64,000 nucleotides of DNA, taken from assembly GCA_016125185.1 (NCBI GenBank), contig WGMG01000006.1:620001-684000 (forward strand). Direction: 5' to 3'. Each line of letters opens with the position of its first letter. The stretch's first letter is position 1. Below the pieces are notes generated by a model. It had not been told where the DNA came from and ran no database searches. It saw nothing but the letters and a program-made list of their open reading frames with translations. The position numbers were made by a program, and so were the translations under genes. Shown here one piece after another: positions 8,446 through 16,773 of the stretch. This stretch comes from Armatimonadota bacterium. GTDB lineage: Bacteria > Armatimonadota > Fimbriimonadia > Fimbriimonadales > Fimbriimonadaceae.

Positions 8446-9063
8446 ATGAATGGCCTCCTAGACTTCCTTCAAAAGGGCGGGGTGATGATGTACCCCCTCA
8501 TCATCTGCTCCGTCCTTATGATCGCCCTTATTCTTGAGCGCATCATCGTCATGCGAAAGGAGTCTCCAGACGTGGAGAGTATTTTCGAGGACATTCGAGA
8601 GAATTATCAGCCGGGCGATGACCCGAAGAAAGCGATCGACATGATTCAGCGAAAGGGCATTCCGGGCAAGGTGTTTGCCCGTGGGCTCCTGAACTCGAGG
8701 CGGGACGCCGACGCAATTGAGATGGCGATGGAGTTAGAGGCGACGGGCGAAACTCCGACCCTGGAATCCAACCTGGCGATCATCAAAACGATTATCAATA
8801 TTTCTCCGCTTCTGGGTCTTTTGGGCACGATCGCAGGCATGATCGCAAGCTTTCGAGCGGCGAGTCAGGTTGGTCTCAGCAATCCGACGCAGATTCTGGG
8901 GGGCATTTCGGAAGCCTTGATCTCGACGGCGACCGGTATCTCGCTGGCAGTGATCGGCTTTGTGTTCCACAACTACTTTTCCAACCGAGTTCGGCGAACG
9001 ATCGAAGACATGGAGTATTTCGGGGCCGAACTCGTGAACCTCATCACCGGGCGAGTGGAGTAA
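8446..9063 (+). CDS. exbB: MotA/TolQ/ExbB proton channel family protein
   Basis: 205 residues, three membrane helices (about 14-33, 105-130 and 148-172) with the family core P-L-L-G-L-L-G-T-I-A-G-M-I-x-x-F and the conserved Thr/Gly of helix 3 (E-A-L-I-S-T-A-T-G). In the inner membrane it forms the pentameric proton channel that energises TonB. First gene of exbB-exbD-tonB-receptor; 3 bases separate it from exbD. ExbB rather than TolQ is chosen from the tonB and receptor genes that follow. Confidence 0.9.
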   Translation: MNGLLDFLQKGGVMMYPLIICSVLMIALILERIIVMRKESPDVESIFEDIRENYQPGDDPKKAIDMIQRKGIPGKVFARGLLNSRRDADAIEMAMELEATGETPTLESNLAIIKTIINISPLLGLLGTIAGMIASFRAASQVGLSNPTQILGGISEALISTATGISLAVIGFVFHNYFSNRVRRTIEDMEYFGAELVNLITGRVE

Positions 9064-9066
9064 GCC

Positions 9067-9480
9067 ATGAGGAGTCGCGTCAAGATCGGTCGGCGCAAGC
9101 CGATTGAAGAGCCGGAAATCATCGTCATCCCGATGATCGACGTGATGATGTTCCTGCTGTTCTTTTTCATGGTGGCAAGCCTGGCGATGGCGGTTCAGAA
9201 TGGGATTCCGGTGAACCTGCCCAAGGCGAGCACCGGGAAGGATGACCGGTCGCAGACCGTGACGATTACGCTTCAGCCGGACGGATCGGTGTATTTGAAC
9301 ACGGCGAAGATCAAGCTTGACCAGCTTGCGCCGAAGCTGAAGGAATTAGGTGTCACGGGACGGACCCTCGTGACTCTCAACTCGGACGATAAGGTGCCGT
9401 ATGGAACGGTGGTTTCGGTCATGGACGAGGCGAGGCAGGCAGGCGTACAAGCGTTCGCATTTGCGACCAATAGGCAGTAA
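9067..9480 (+). CDS. exbD: ExbD/TolR biopolymer transport protein
   Basis: 137 residues: short basic N-terminus, then one membrane helix with the family pattern I-P-M-I-D-V-M-M-F-L-L-F-F-F, whose Asp (about residue 25) is the proton-carrying residue, and a periplasmic domain with V-T-I-T-L-Q-P-D-G-S-V-Y-L-N. Partner of the upstream ExbB; two bases separate it from tonB. Confidence 0.92.
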   Translation: MRSRVKIGRRKPIEEPEIIVIPMIDVMMFLLFFFMVASLAMAVQNGIPVNLPKASTGKDDRSQTVTITLQPDGSVYLNTAKIKLDQLAPKLKELGVTGRTLVTLNSDDKVPYGTVVSVMDEARQAGVQAFAFATNRQ

Positions 9481-9482
9481 AG

Positions 9483-10292
9483 ATGGCGAGCCGACGACGA
9501 CGACGAAAAAAGAACCCTCTGCTCACGAGAATCTTCGTCATCACCGTTATTCTCCATGCCATCGCGTTGCCGATCGCAGCTCACTTTGGCGTCTTCAAGA
9601 ACATCAAACGCGGAAACGGTACTTCGCAGATTGTGATGTTGACGACCAGCCTCAAAGATCAGCCTGAACAGCCCAAGGAAAAGCAAAAGCCGAAACAGGT
9701 TAAGGATACGAAGAAGGCCCCGTCGGGAGCGAAGTCGGCGAGTAAGGGGAAGTCGGACAATTTGCCCCAGCCGAAGGTTGTGACCTCGGGTCCGGCTAAT
9801 GGAGCCGGTGGCGGCGGAGATACGCCAAGCGCAGAGTCGGGAAGCGGCAAAGCGGGGCAAGTTCCCAACGGGGGCAAGACCGAACCGGCGAAGACGGAGC
9901 CTACGAAACCCGAGCCAAAGCCCGAGCCAGAAAAGAAACCGGAGCCCAAGAAGCCCGACCCGCCCAAACCGGAACCGGCAAAACCGGAACCCGAAAAGAA
10001 GCCAGAACCCCAGCCAAAGAAGATCATTGAGGCGGTGGTCTCCGAGGCTCCGCAACCGGAGATTCCTGAAGACCTTCGCTATGACCCGCTGGACAAGACT
10101 CTAGTGGTGGAAGCGCAGATCGATACCGGCGGGCACCCGATCAATGTCGAGATCGTGACTTCGACCGGGATTAAGGAACTCGACGATGTGGGGCTGGAGA
10201 CGGCGAAGAAGTATCGCTTTACTCCGGCGACGATCGACGGCGTGGCCATCGAGCAACGGGTCCGATTCAAGATTTACTTCAAAGTCGAATGA
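9483..10292 (+). CDS. tonB: TonB family energy transducer
   Basis: 269 residues: Arg/Lys-rich start, one membrane helix (about 16-35), then a long periplasmic spacer of Pro/Lys/Glu repeats (P-E-P-K-P-E-P style, about 135-185) and a C-terminal TonB domain (V-V-E-A-Q-I-D-T-G-G-H-P-I-N-V-E-I through Y-R-F-T-P-A-T-I-D-G-V-A). It transmits the ExbBD-derived force to the receptor. Its stop overlaps the receptor start as ATGA (10289-10292), so this TonB is probably dedicated to that receptor. Confidence 0.9.
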   Translation: MASRRRRRKKNPLLTRIFVITVILHAIALPIAAHFGVFKNIKRGNGTSQIVMLTTSLKDQPEQPKEKQKPKQVKDTKKAPSGAKSASKGKSDNLPQPKVVTSGPANGAGGGGDTPSAESGSGKAGQVPNGGKTEPAKTEPTKPEPKPEPEKKPEPKKPDPPKPEPAKPEPEKKPEPQPKKIIEAVVSEAPQPEIPEDLRYDPLDKTLVVEAQIDTGGHPINVEIVTSTGIKELDDVGLETAKKYRFTPATIDGVAIEQRVRFKIYFKVE

Positions 10293-12754
10293 TGCAGAAC
10301 CTTCGTATGTTGTCGTTAGCTGCGGCGTTGGCCGCCGTGCCGTGCGCCTATGCCCACGGGCTGTCGCGGGTGTGCTTCGTGGTGGTCGATCCGGTGACGC
10401 GAATGCCGGTGGAAGGGAAGGTGACGGTCACCGACGATGCGGGGCGGAGCATACAGCTCACCAGTTCTTACTTGCGGCTAGGGCGGACCGAGGCCTTGAA
10501 TACGTTGGCATGGCGTTCCGAACCGGAAGTTGATCCTGACGTGACGGTGATCACGATTCCGGCAGGAGCGGGAACCACGATCCAGCAGAAGGACCAACTT
10601 CCGACGAAGGAGATCACGATCCATGTGACGGCGACACGGCTGAAGCCGAAGACGCCGGGGACGACTTCGGGCACTACTCGCGACAACACGGAACTGAAGA
10701 AGTTTGGCGGCGGCGGTGCCACAGGCAACGACAACAACCGACTAACCAAAGGACAGGCGGGCGTGGCAGAGGACTCGGCGGGGCAGGCGCACGTGCGCGG
10801 CGAGCATAGCGAGATCGCCTATGTGGTGGACGGTGTTCCGCTTCCCGACACGCTGTCCGGTCGGCAAGGTTCGATCGTGGTCGAGAGCACCATCCAGACC
10901 CTGGAGATGATTACCGGAGGATTTGCACCGGAATTCGGCGGGCAAACGGCCGCAGTTCTGAACATTTCGACGTTGGCGAACATCAAGAAGCGCCGATGGG
11001 ATTACTCGACTTCGGCGGGAAGCTTCGATACGTACGGGGGTGAGGTTACGGCGGTGAGCCCGCTTGGCGAACGCGGCAATATCGTATTCGACGTTTCATC
11101 GAGCAAGACGAATAGTGCACAGGAGTCGCCCCAACCGGACAACCAGACGGCGCACAACGCAGGATCGACGCGGTCGTACTTCAGCAAAGTGCGGCTTGCG
11201 CCGAACTCGAAAGACGCCTTTACGGTGACGCTAAGTCACAATCCCGACGGCCTGCAAATCGCCAATCGATCGGGTTTGCCGGACTCGTTCGCCTCGGCAG
11301 GGCAAGGGTACGGACTATTCGGCCTGCGAAATGCGGACGGGTCGCGACCAGACGTCAATTCGAGCAACTCCGGTTTGCTGGGAGCGGCGCCGGTGGTGCT
11401 CCAGAGCCAACAGCAGGCCGGGCAGGACATCAACCAGTCGGAAGTCAGCGAGTTTGCCACCATCAACTATCAGCGGCAGATGGCGAAGGGGGAGTCGGCA
11501 CAATTGGCGATGACGCTTCTGCACAGTGGCCAAGATGTCACGAATAACAACCCGTTGATCGACCTTAATAACCTGCCGGTGGACAACAGCATCGAATACA
11601 ACCCGACGGCGATTCGCAACGTCCACCACGTGCAGTTTTCGGGCAGTTGGCAGGCGAAGCGGGGGGCTCATCAGCTCAAGGCGGGGTTCTTGTGGGATGC
11701 TCAGAGCGGGACCGAGTCGTACAATGTCATTCCGGCTTCTCAACTGGCGCTCGACGCGTTGGCGGCGTTGGCACCGGACTTGGCTCCGCCGGGCACGACG
11801 AACGGCCAGCTCGACATCAACGGCAATCCGGTGTATACGGCGAACGGTTCGTCGCCGACCTTGAATGTGCATCGAACCGGTTCGTACAAGGCGGCTTACG
11901 TGCAGGACACGACAAAGTTTGGACGGTGGACGGCGAACTACGGCTTTCGTGGCGACTGGTACGACCAGGAGCAGAACTTGGGGCAGAACTCGGTTAACTC
12001 GTTCCAATTCTCTCCACGCGTGAATCTGCAGTATCAGATCGACCGAACGATGGACCTTCGGATGGCCTACAATCGCCTTTTCAACACTCCGCCGCTGGCG
12101 CAGGGCGCGATTGTGGGCGAGGCAATCCAGCCCGAGACTTTGAGCCAGTACGACATCGCGGTTTCCAAGCGGTTCACGCCTCGGCACACGATGACGCTGG
12201 CCTACTACTACAAGGACATCCGAAACCAGGTGGATACGGGATTGCTGATCCCGGGAAGCCAGATTGGGCTTTATAGCGCGGTGAACCTCCAGTTTGGCGG
12301 CGTCCACGGCGTCGAGTTTAGCTACGACGTTTCGGCCCCGAAGGACGGCGGCTGGGACACGTACGTTCACTACTCGTACTCGGCGGCAAAGCCGAACGGC
12401 GTCGACAACACAGGCGAGCCGGTCGATGACTATAACGACCACGATCAGCGGCAGACGGTGGGAATCGGCGCGGCGTACACGTGGAAGTCGGGTGCGACCT
12501 TTGCGATGACGATCGACCACGGCTCAGGCTTGGCGAGTAGCATCGTTCCTCCGAGTGAGGGGCGAACGCCGCGAACCCAGGTCGACCTGCACTTTTCAAC
12601 GGGCGACAAGCTGTTCAAGGGCAACGGCGGATTGGCGTTCGATGTGTCAAATTTGTTCGATGACCGAACGGTTATCAACTTCCAGTCGGCGTTTAGCGGA
12701 ACTCGATTCCAGCAAGGGCGACGAATCGCCCTTACTGTCTTCGGGCACTTCTAG
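10289..12754 (+). CDS. TonB-dependent outer-membrane receptor
   Basis: 821 residues. Signal peptide (L-S-L-A-A-A-L-A-A-V-P-C-A-Y-A), then a short carboxypeptidase-regulatory-like beta domain (V-D-P-V-T-R-M-P-V-E-G-K-V), a plug domain (about 155-240, with Y-V-V-D-G-V-P-L-P-D-T and I-T-G-G-F-A-P-E-F-G-G) and a 22-strand type barrel ending in an aromatic residue (G-H-F), as needed for outer-membrane insertion. The stretch at about 125-150 (D-N-T-E-L-K-K-F-G-G-G-G) may hold the TonB-box region. The substrate is unknown. Fourth gene of the exb/ton operon; ends in a 4-base stop overlap with the convergent lipoprotein gene. Confidence 0.9.
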   Translation: MMQNLRMLSLAAALAAVPCAYAHGLSRVCFVVVDPVTRMPVEGKVTVTDDAGRSIQLTSSYLRLGRTEALNTLAWRSEPEVDPDVTVITIPAGAGTTIQQKDQLPTKEITIHVTATRLKPKTPGTTSGTTRDNTELKKFGGGGATGNDNNRLTKGQAGVAEDSAGQAHVRGEHSEIAYVVDGVPLPDTLSGRQGSIVVESTIQTLEMITGGFAPEFGGQTAAVLNISTLANIKKRRWDYSTSAGSFDTYGGEVTAVSPLGERGNIVFDVSSSKTNSAQESPQPDNQTAHNAGSTRSYFSKVRLAPNSKDAFTVTLSHNPDGLQIANRSGLPDSFASAGQGYGLFGLRNADGSRPDVNSSNSGLLGAAPVVLQSQQQAGQDINQSEVSEFATINYQRQMAKGESAQLAMTLLHSGQDVTNNNPLIDLNNLPVDNSIEYNPTAIRNVHHVQFSGSWQAKRGAHQLKAGFLWDAQSGTESYNVIPASQLALDALAALAPDLAPPGTTNGQLDINGNPVYTANGSSPTLNVHRTGSYKAAYVQDTTKFGRWTANYGFRGDWYDQEQNLGQNSVNSFQFSPRVNLQYQIDRTMDLRMAYNRLFNTPPLAQGAIVGEAIQPETLSQYDIAVSKRFTPRHTMTLAYYYKDIRNQVDTGLLIPGSQIGLYSAVNLQFGGVHGVEFSYDVSAPKDGGWDTYVHYSYSAAKPNGVDNTGEPVDDYNDHDQRQTVGIGAAYTWKSGATFAMTIDHGSGLASSIVPPSEGRTPRTQVDLHFSTGDKLFKGNGGLAFDVSNLFDDRTVINFQSAFSGTRFQQGRRIALTVFGHF

Positions 12755-13623
12755 AGTTCCATCTTGGGCGGTGGCTGGGGGCTTTCCTTCGTCCGTGCCT
12801 TTTTGATGACTCGGTTCACGATCCAGGCGATAAGTCCGAGAGGGATCAGCCAGGGAGCGACGGCGACCAGGAACAAAAGGAGCGCGGTCGCGACCTGCTT
12901 CATGACATCCATCGAGCCTCCGAAGGTGCGCCCGACTTGGGTTTTGACGCCGGGGGAGCCTTGGGGAACGAAGTCCTTGATCTCCTGCATGGCGATGTCG
13001 ATCGTCGACATGTCGGCTTGGTTGGCAAGGAGGCGCATGCGGCCTTCGATGCGCTCGGCTTCTTCGCGGACGCGGCTGAGTTCCTTTTCGAGGGTCAGCA
13101 CGTCGCCGAGTTTGCCAGATGATCTTTTCAGGAGGTCGATGAGGCGGTCCTCCTCAACCTTCTTGTTCTTGAGACGGGCGGCAGCATCGTAGTATTCCTC
13201 GCTGACGTCTTCGGCTTGGCGGTTGCTGGATTCGAGTTCACCGAGTCCGGAGAGGAACTGCATGAAGCCGTCGAACTGGGGGGAGGGGATGCGGACGGTC
13301 CAGTGGGCGGTGCGGATGGTGCCTTTGGCGCCGGTTGTTCCGCCGCCGCTGAGGTAGCCGCCGACTTTGCGGATTTGGGAGGCGAGTTGTCTGGAAGCAG
13401 AATCCAGGTCCTCGCAAGCGAGTTGGACGGTGCCCTTGTAAATGACTTTGCGGGGCATGGCGTCGGGGATCGACGAATTGGGATTGGACGGGGTCTGGGC
13501 GGCGACCATTTCGGCGGTAGCGGCGGCGGTGCTCGCTACTGTTCCGGCCGAATCGGCTCCACTACCCGATCCACATCCTACGATGGCGATGCCTGCGCAC
13601 GCCAGGTAGATTAGTTTGCTCAT
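12751..13623 (-). CDS. DUF4349 lipoprotein
   Basis: 290 residues. Lipobox I-V-G-C at about residues 14-17, so probably lipid-anchored. The DUF4349 core follows: K-V-I-Y-K-G-T-V-Q-L near 60, then R-I-P-S-P-Q-F and a long coiled coil (about 145-215, E-Y-Y-D-A-A-A-R-L-K-N-K through E-R-I-E-G-R-M), ending in one C-terminal membrane helix (about 240-270) and a basic tail. The family is exported and membrane-linked; its function is not established. Its stop shares CTAG with the receptor stop. Confidence 0.82.
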   Translation of the reverse strand: MSKLIYLACAGIAIVGCGSGSGADSAGTVASTAAATAEMVAAQTPSNPNSSIPDAMPRKVIYKGTVQLACEDLDSASRQLASQIRKVGGYLSGGGTTGAKGTIRTAHWTVRIPSPQFDGFMQFLSGLGELESSNRQAEDVSEEYYDAAARLKNKKVEEDRLIDLLKRSSGKLGDVLTLEKELSRVREEAERIEGRMRLLANQADMSTIDIAMQEIKDFVPQGSPGVKTQVGRTFGGSMDVMKQVATALLLFLVAVAPWLIPLGLIAWIVNRVIKKARTKESPQPPPKMEL

Positions 13624-13757
13624 CTCTTGGTGACCTCTCAGTCATGAGTTGTTCTTGTTAACCTGGCATTCGAGACAGGGGTTCCTAGTCTTTGGTACTT
13701 GAAATTGGGCTTCAGGCTTCAGAGAGAGCACAGGGCGCGGGGCACAGAGGGCGAGGC

Positions 13758-13785
13758 GCAAAGTGCGAAGTGCGAAGTGCGAAGT
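13758..13785. repeat. Four tandem copies of a 7-base unit
   Basis: GCAAAGT followed by three exact GCGAAGT units, in the 205-base gap between the DUF4349 and DUF1287 genes. A short sequence repeat with no evident coding role; the rest of that gap shows nothing recognisable. Confidence 0.8.
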
Positions 13786-13828
13786 GCAGGAGACGGTAAT
13801 GCTTGGTCCTGCGCCTTAATCATTTTGC

Positions 13829-14365
13829 TTACTTGGGATAACGATAGTGGCCGATGACGCGCCATTTGCCGAGGACGTCTTCTTCGAGTGGGGTGCTCAT
13901 GTTATGGACGACCATGTATTTTCCGCTTGGGCCGCGTTTGTCGGTGACGAGGCCGATGTGGTCGAGGCCGCTATCGAGAATCCAGTAGACGATGTCGCCC
14001 GGTCGCCAGTCTTTATTGGTCGGGAGGTTGGCGTTCTTGGCCCGAAAGAAGACAGCCATGTTTTTGACTCGGCGGTGGTCGATATTGGGATCGAGTTTGC
14101 CTTTCGGATAGAGGCTCATATGAGTCCGTTTGTGCTCAATGATGAGCTTTTGGAGGTCGATATGGACGCTTCGATAGGATCGAATAATGACGTCGGTGCA
14201 GACTCCTTTGGTTCGATCAACGTCGCCGCCGGGGTATTTCATCGACACATAGGAGGGGTCGTAAGTTGTGCCCCAAGTGAGTTGGTTGCGGGCGGACGCG
14301 ATGAGTTTCTGAGGAATCGTGGCTTGGAGCAGAAGGATAGTAGCGACGATCATTTGTTGGTTCAA
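13829..14365 (-). CDS. DUF1287 family protein, NlpC/P60-like exported hydrolase
   Basis: 178 residues with a weak N-terminal signal-like stretch (M-I-V-A-T-I-L-L-L-Q-A). The DUF1287 pattern is clear: G-G-D-V-D-R-T-K-G-V-C-T-D-V-I-I-R, where Cys is the likely nucleophile, then M-A-V-F-F, G-D-I-V-Y-W and a His in D-H-I-G-L-V-T-D-K. This arrangement resembles papain-like cell-wall peptidases and acylases. Substrate unknown. Stands alone, followed upstream by the repeat-bearing gap. Confidence 0.82.
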   Translation of the reverse strand: MNQQMIVATILLLQATIPQKLIASARNQLTWGTTYDPSYVSMKYPGGDVDRTKGVCTDVIIRSYRSVHIDLQKLIIEHKRTHMSLYPKGKLDPNIDHRRVKNMAVFFRAKNANLPTNKDWRPGDIVYWILDSGLDHIGLVTDKRGPSGKYMVVHNMSTPLEEDVLGKWRVIGHYRYPK

Positions 14366-14820
14366 CGTGGATTTGCCGGGAAATGTCTCGGAAACTTGGG
14401 ACGGGCGAACATCCGCTTGTCCTAGGACCTGGCCGGATCGGCCCTATTTGTTCTGTATGATTCCCTCGCAAAGCTCGGTGGGGTCGCTTCCGCCTTCGCC
14501 GAGGCTATGGCGGACAAGCCGCTCCTCGGACTTTTTCTAATGCGGGACTTTCCTGGGGTGCAGGCACCCCAGGCTAAGCTCTGGGACCCCGCTGGGGTCC
14601 TAAATTCGCACTTTGACTAGTCTGAACGACATTCAAACAGGATATAAAATCGGCTGGTTTTCGAACCTAGGTGGGAAGGCTTTGTACCCAAGTCGACTAA
14701 TGGCGTCCAACTCGCTCAGACCTACGGGCCTAAACAAAATCATTTCCTGTCAATATTACTGAACATTCACTGAACACGGGTTTTGGTTTTTCGTCCATTC
14801 GTCCGAAGCGGAGCATACAG
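14366..14820. other. 455-base gap holding a structured repeat
   Basis: No gene is convincing. The middle (about 14480-14600) is a copy of the family A structured repeat. The right end carries the upstream region of the next gene, including an AT-rich stretch and GGAG before its ATG. A TATTAC / GAACAT region at about 14754-14767 might contain its promoter, but no good -35/-10 pair is seen. Confidence 0.7.
14480..14600 (-). repeat. Family A structured repeat, copy 1
   Basis: Read on the minus strand: a 7+3+7 hairpin (GGACCCC / AGC / GGGGTCC, 14600-14584), linker CAGAGCTTAG, then a second hairpin with perfect 10-base arms (CCTGGGGTGC and GCACCCCAGG, 14573-14552), followed by TCCGAGGAGCGGC and a tail ending GGCGGAAGCGACCCC. 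The same order of parts occurs at 62274-62414 and 63851-63980 with different but still pairing arms. Confidence 0.8.
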
Positions 14821-15597
14821 ATGAAAATCTCTTCTAAAGCAATAACCTTGATTATTGTTTCGGCACTCGGTGTATCGATGGCGTTGGCCCAGGGCGGCCA
14901 AGGCGGCGGCGGTCGTGGCCAGCGCGGCGGTGGATTTGGCCAGCGCGGCGGCGGCAATTTCAACTATGAGCTGAACCTCCTCAATCGATCCGACGTTCAG
15001 AAAGACCTCGGACTCACCAACGACCAAAAGACGAAGGTCGAAGACTATATCGAAAAGAACCGACCGCAGCGCGGTCAGGGCGGCGGCCAGCGTGGCGCTG
15101 GCGGCGGTAACGGTGGCGGCGGAGGCCAGGGCGGCGGTCAACGCGGTCAGGGCGGCCAGGGTGGCGGTCAGCGTGGTCAAGGCGGCCAGATGACCGAAGA
15201 AATGATGAAAGCCATGGCCGAGCGACGCGAGAAGACCCGAAAGGATCTTCTTGAGATCATCAGCGACACCCAACTGAAGCGAGTGGACGAAATCCACCTC
15301 CAACTTCAGGGCAATCTGGCGATCATGGAGCCGGACGTGCAGAAGGCACTAGGACTTTCGTCTGATCAGACCGATAAAATTAAGGACCTGCAGACCAAGC
15401 AAGGCGAGGCAAATCGGGCTTTATTCCAAAAAGTTCGCGATCAGGAGATATCTCGCGAAGATATGCAGGCAGCTTTTCAGAAAAATAACGATACAATGAA
15501 AAGTGAACTTGGCAAGATTCTAACGTCCGACCAAGCCGCAAAGCTGAAAGCGATGCAGGGCAAGCCGTTTACGGCGGACGAAGACGGCGGAATCTAG
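14821..15597 (+). CDS. Secreted Gly/Gln/Arg-rich protein with Spy/CpxP-like helices
   Basis: 258 residues. Signal peptide (A-I-T-L-I-I-V-S-A-L-G-V-S-M-A-L-A) followed by GGQGGGGRGQRGG-type low complexity at about 25-45 and again at 80-122. The folded parts are helical and carry repeated L-x-x-x-Q motifs: K-D-L-G-L-T-N-D-Q-K, A-L-G-L-S-S-D-Q-T and I-L-T-S-D-Q-A, like the LTxxQ pattern of periplasmic Spy/CpxP proteins. Function is inferred only as an extracytoplasmic, perhaps aggregation-related protein. GGAG lies 9-12 bases before the ATG; a terminator follows. Confidence 0.75.
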   Translation: MKISSKAITLIIVSALGVSMALAQGGQGGGGRGQRGGGFGQRGGGNFNYELNLLNRSDVQKDLGLTNDQKTKVEDYIEKNRPQRGQGGGQRGAGGGNGGGGGQGGGQRGQGGQGGGQRGQGGQMTEEMMKAMAERREKTRKDLLEIISDTQLKRVDEIHLQLQGNLAIMEPDVQKALGLSSDQTDKIKDLQTKQGEANRALFQKVRDQEISREDMQAAFQKNNDTMKSELGKILTSDQAAKLKAMQGKPFTADEDGGI

Positions 15598-15634
15598 ACG
15601 ACTTCATTAGCTGAACTCCTAAGCAAACACTCCC

Positions 15635-15667
15635 GGGACCGCCTTCAGTGCGGTCCCTTAATTCTTT
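15635..15667 (+). terminator. Intrinsic terminator
   Basis: GGGACCGC (15635-15642) and GCGGTCCC (15650-15657) form a perfect stem around a 7-base loop, followed by a T-rich stretch. Confidence 0.9.
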
Positions 15668-15687
15668 TACTGGGAGTATTTTTCGCG

Positions 15688-16668
15688 TTATTCGGGGAAT
15701 TCTTCTCCGACCAGCTTTTCGCTGACGGCCCAAAGAGCACGAGCACGATCGGCGTCCAGGGCGTAGCCGCGGACTCCTTCCATCACTGGATTGATGCTTT
15801 GGTCATCGGGAACGATTTGGCCAACGTGACAGTTTTCGCAATAGCGTCCGCCGACTTCGTCTACCGAAGCGACGAATCCGGCCCACACGGATGTGGCCGC
15901 GCCCTGGGGGATGGTCTTCCATTGGAAGGGCGGCTTGCCTTGCTCGGCCAGTTCACGGTTTAGGTTTTCGAGGAGGGCCGCGACGTTCTCCTGACCCATG
16001 TGGCGACCGAGCTCGGTTTGGATGCCTCCGGGGTGGACCGCAGTCGCGCGGATGCCTTTGCTTCGATAGCGTCGGTCGAATTCCACCGCGAAGAGAATAT
16101 TGGCGGTCTTCGAGCGTCCGTAGGCGGCGAAAGGCTCGTACGGGGTGGATTCGAAGTTTGGATCGTCAAGATTGACGTCGCTAAACCGATGACCCGACGA
16201 CGCGAGGTTGACCAGCCGACCGCCAGGGCGGAGCAGGGAAGCGATCCGGTTGATAAAGACGAAGTGGCCCAGGTGGTTGGTGCCGAACTGAGTTTCGAAG
16301 CCATCGGCGGTGAAGCCGAGCGGAGTGGCCATGACGCCGGCGTTCGCGATGATCACATCGAACGGACGCCCGTCGGCGAGGAGAGCATCGGCACAGGTCC
16401 TGACGCTAGAGAGGGAAGCGAGGTCGAGTTCGACGATTTCGAGACTGCCACCCGAGGCGGCTCCGGCTTGGATGTGGGCAGTAGCGGCCCTGGCTTTGTT
16501 CAGGTCTCGTGCGGTACCAACAACATTGGCACCGTGGGCGACCAAGGTTCGGGCGGTTTCGACGCCGAGTCCGGCGGAAACCCCGGTAACCAATACACGC
16601 TTGCCTTGGAGCTGAATTCCGTCCAAGACTTCATCGGTGGTCGATTTCGCATCAAATTGCTTTGTCAT
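15688..16668 (-). CDS. Short-chain dehydrogenase/reductase
   Basis: 326 residues from the ATG at 16668, which has AAGGAAAG just upstream; a longer frame to 16692 lacks this. Classical SDR marks: V-T-G-V-S-A-G-L-G nucleotide-binding turn, D-L-A-S-L, I-A-N-A-G, catalytic Ser in A-S-S-G-H and Y-G-R-S-K. The length and F-x-T-N-H-L-G-H-F put it near retinol dehydrogenase/WWOX-like reductases. The substrate is unknown. Transcribed away from a TetR gene with two operator palindromes between them, so probably controlled by it. Confidence 0.88.
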   Translation of the reverse strand: MTKQFDAKSTTDEVLDGIQLQGKRVLVTGVSAGLGVETARTLVAHGANVVGTARDLNKARAATAHIQAGAASGGSLEIVELDLASLSSVRTCADALLADGRPFDVIIANAGVMATPLGFTADGFETQFGTNHLGHFVFINRIASLLRPGGRLVNLASSGHRFSDVNLDDPNFESTPYEPFAAYGRSKTANILFAVEFDRRYRSKGIRATAVHPGGIQTELGRHMGQENVAALLENLNRELAEQGKPPFQWKTIPQGAATSVWAGFVASVDEVGGRYCENCHVGQIVPDDQSINPVMEGVRGYALDADRARALWAVSEKLVGEEFPE

Positions 16669-16707
16669 TTCTTTCCTTTTACGGCTGTCCACCCTTGTTA
16701 TTCAGTA

Positions 16708-16759
16708 AAATGGAGACAGCCTCCATTTCTGAGAGTATAAACGGAGGATGGCTCCGTTT
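16708..16759. promoter_or_regulatory. Twin TetR-type operators in the SDR/tetR divergent region
   Basis: Two palindromes of one pattern, AAAYGGAG-N5-CTCCRTTT: AAATGGAG acagc CTCCATTT at 16708-16728 and AAACGGAG gatgg CTCCGTTT at 16739-16759. Centres are 31 bases apart, about three helical turns, so two dimers could bind one face. The Y/R difference is matched on both arms. AGTATAA lies between them, placing the sites over the promoters. Confidence 0.8.
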
Positions 16760-16773
16760 TCAATACATACGCC

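Noticed and set aside
11315-12520. 401-codon minus-strand frame opposite the TonB-dependent receptor
   Set aside because: Arg/Val/His-rich antisense product; the receptor on the other strand has complete domains.
13758-13785. CRISPR-like array
   Set aside because: Units are only 7 bases with no spacers; a simple tandem repeat. No CRISPR array or cas gene was seen in the window.
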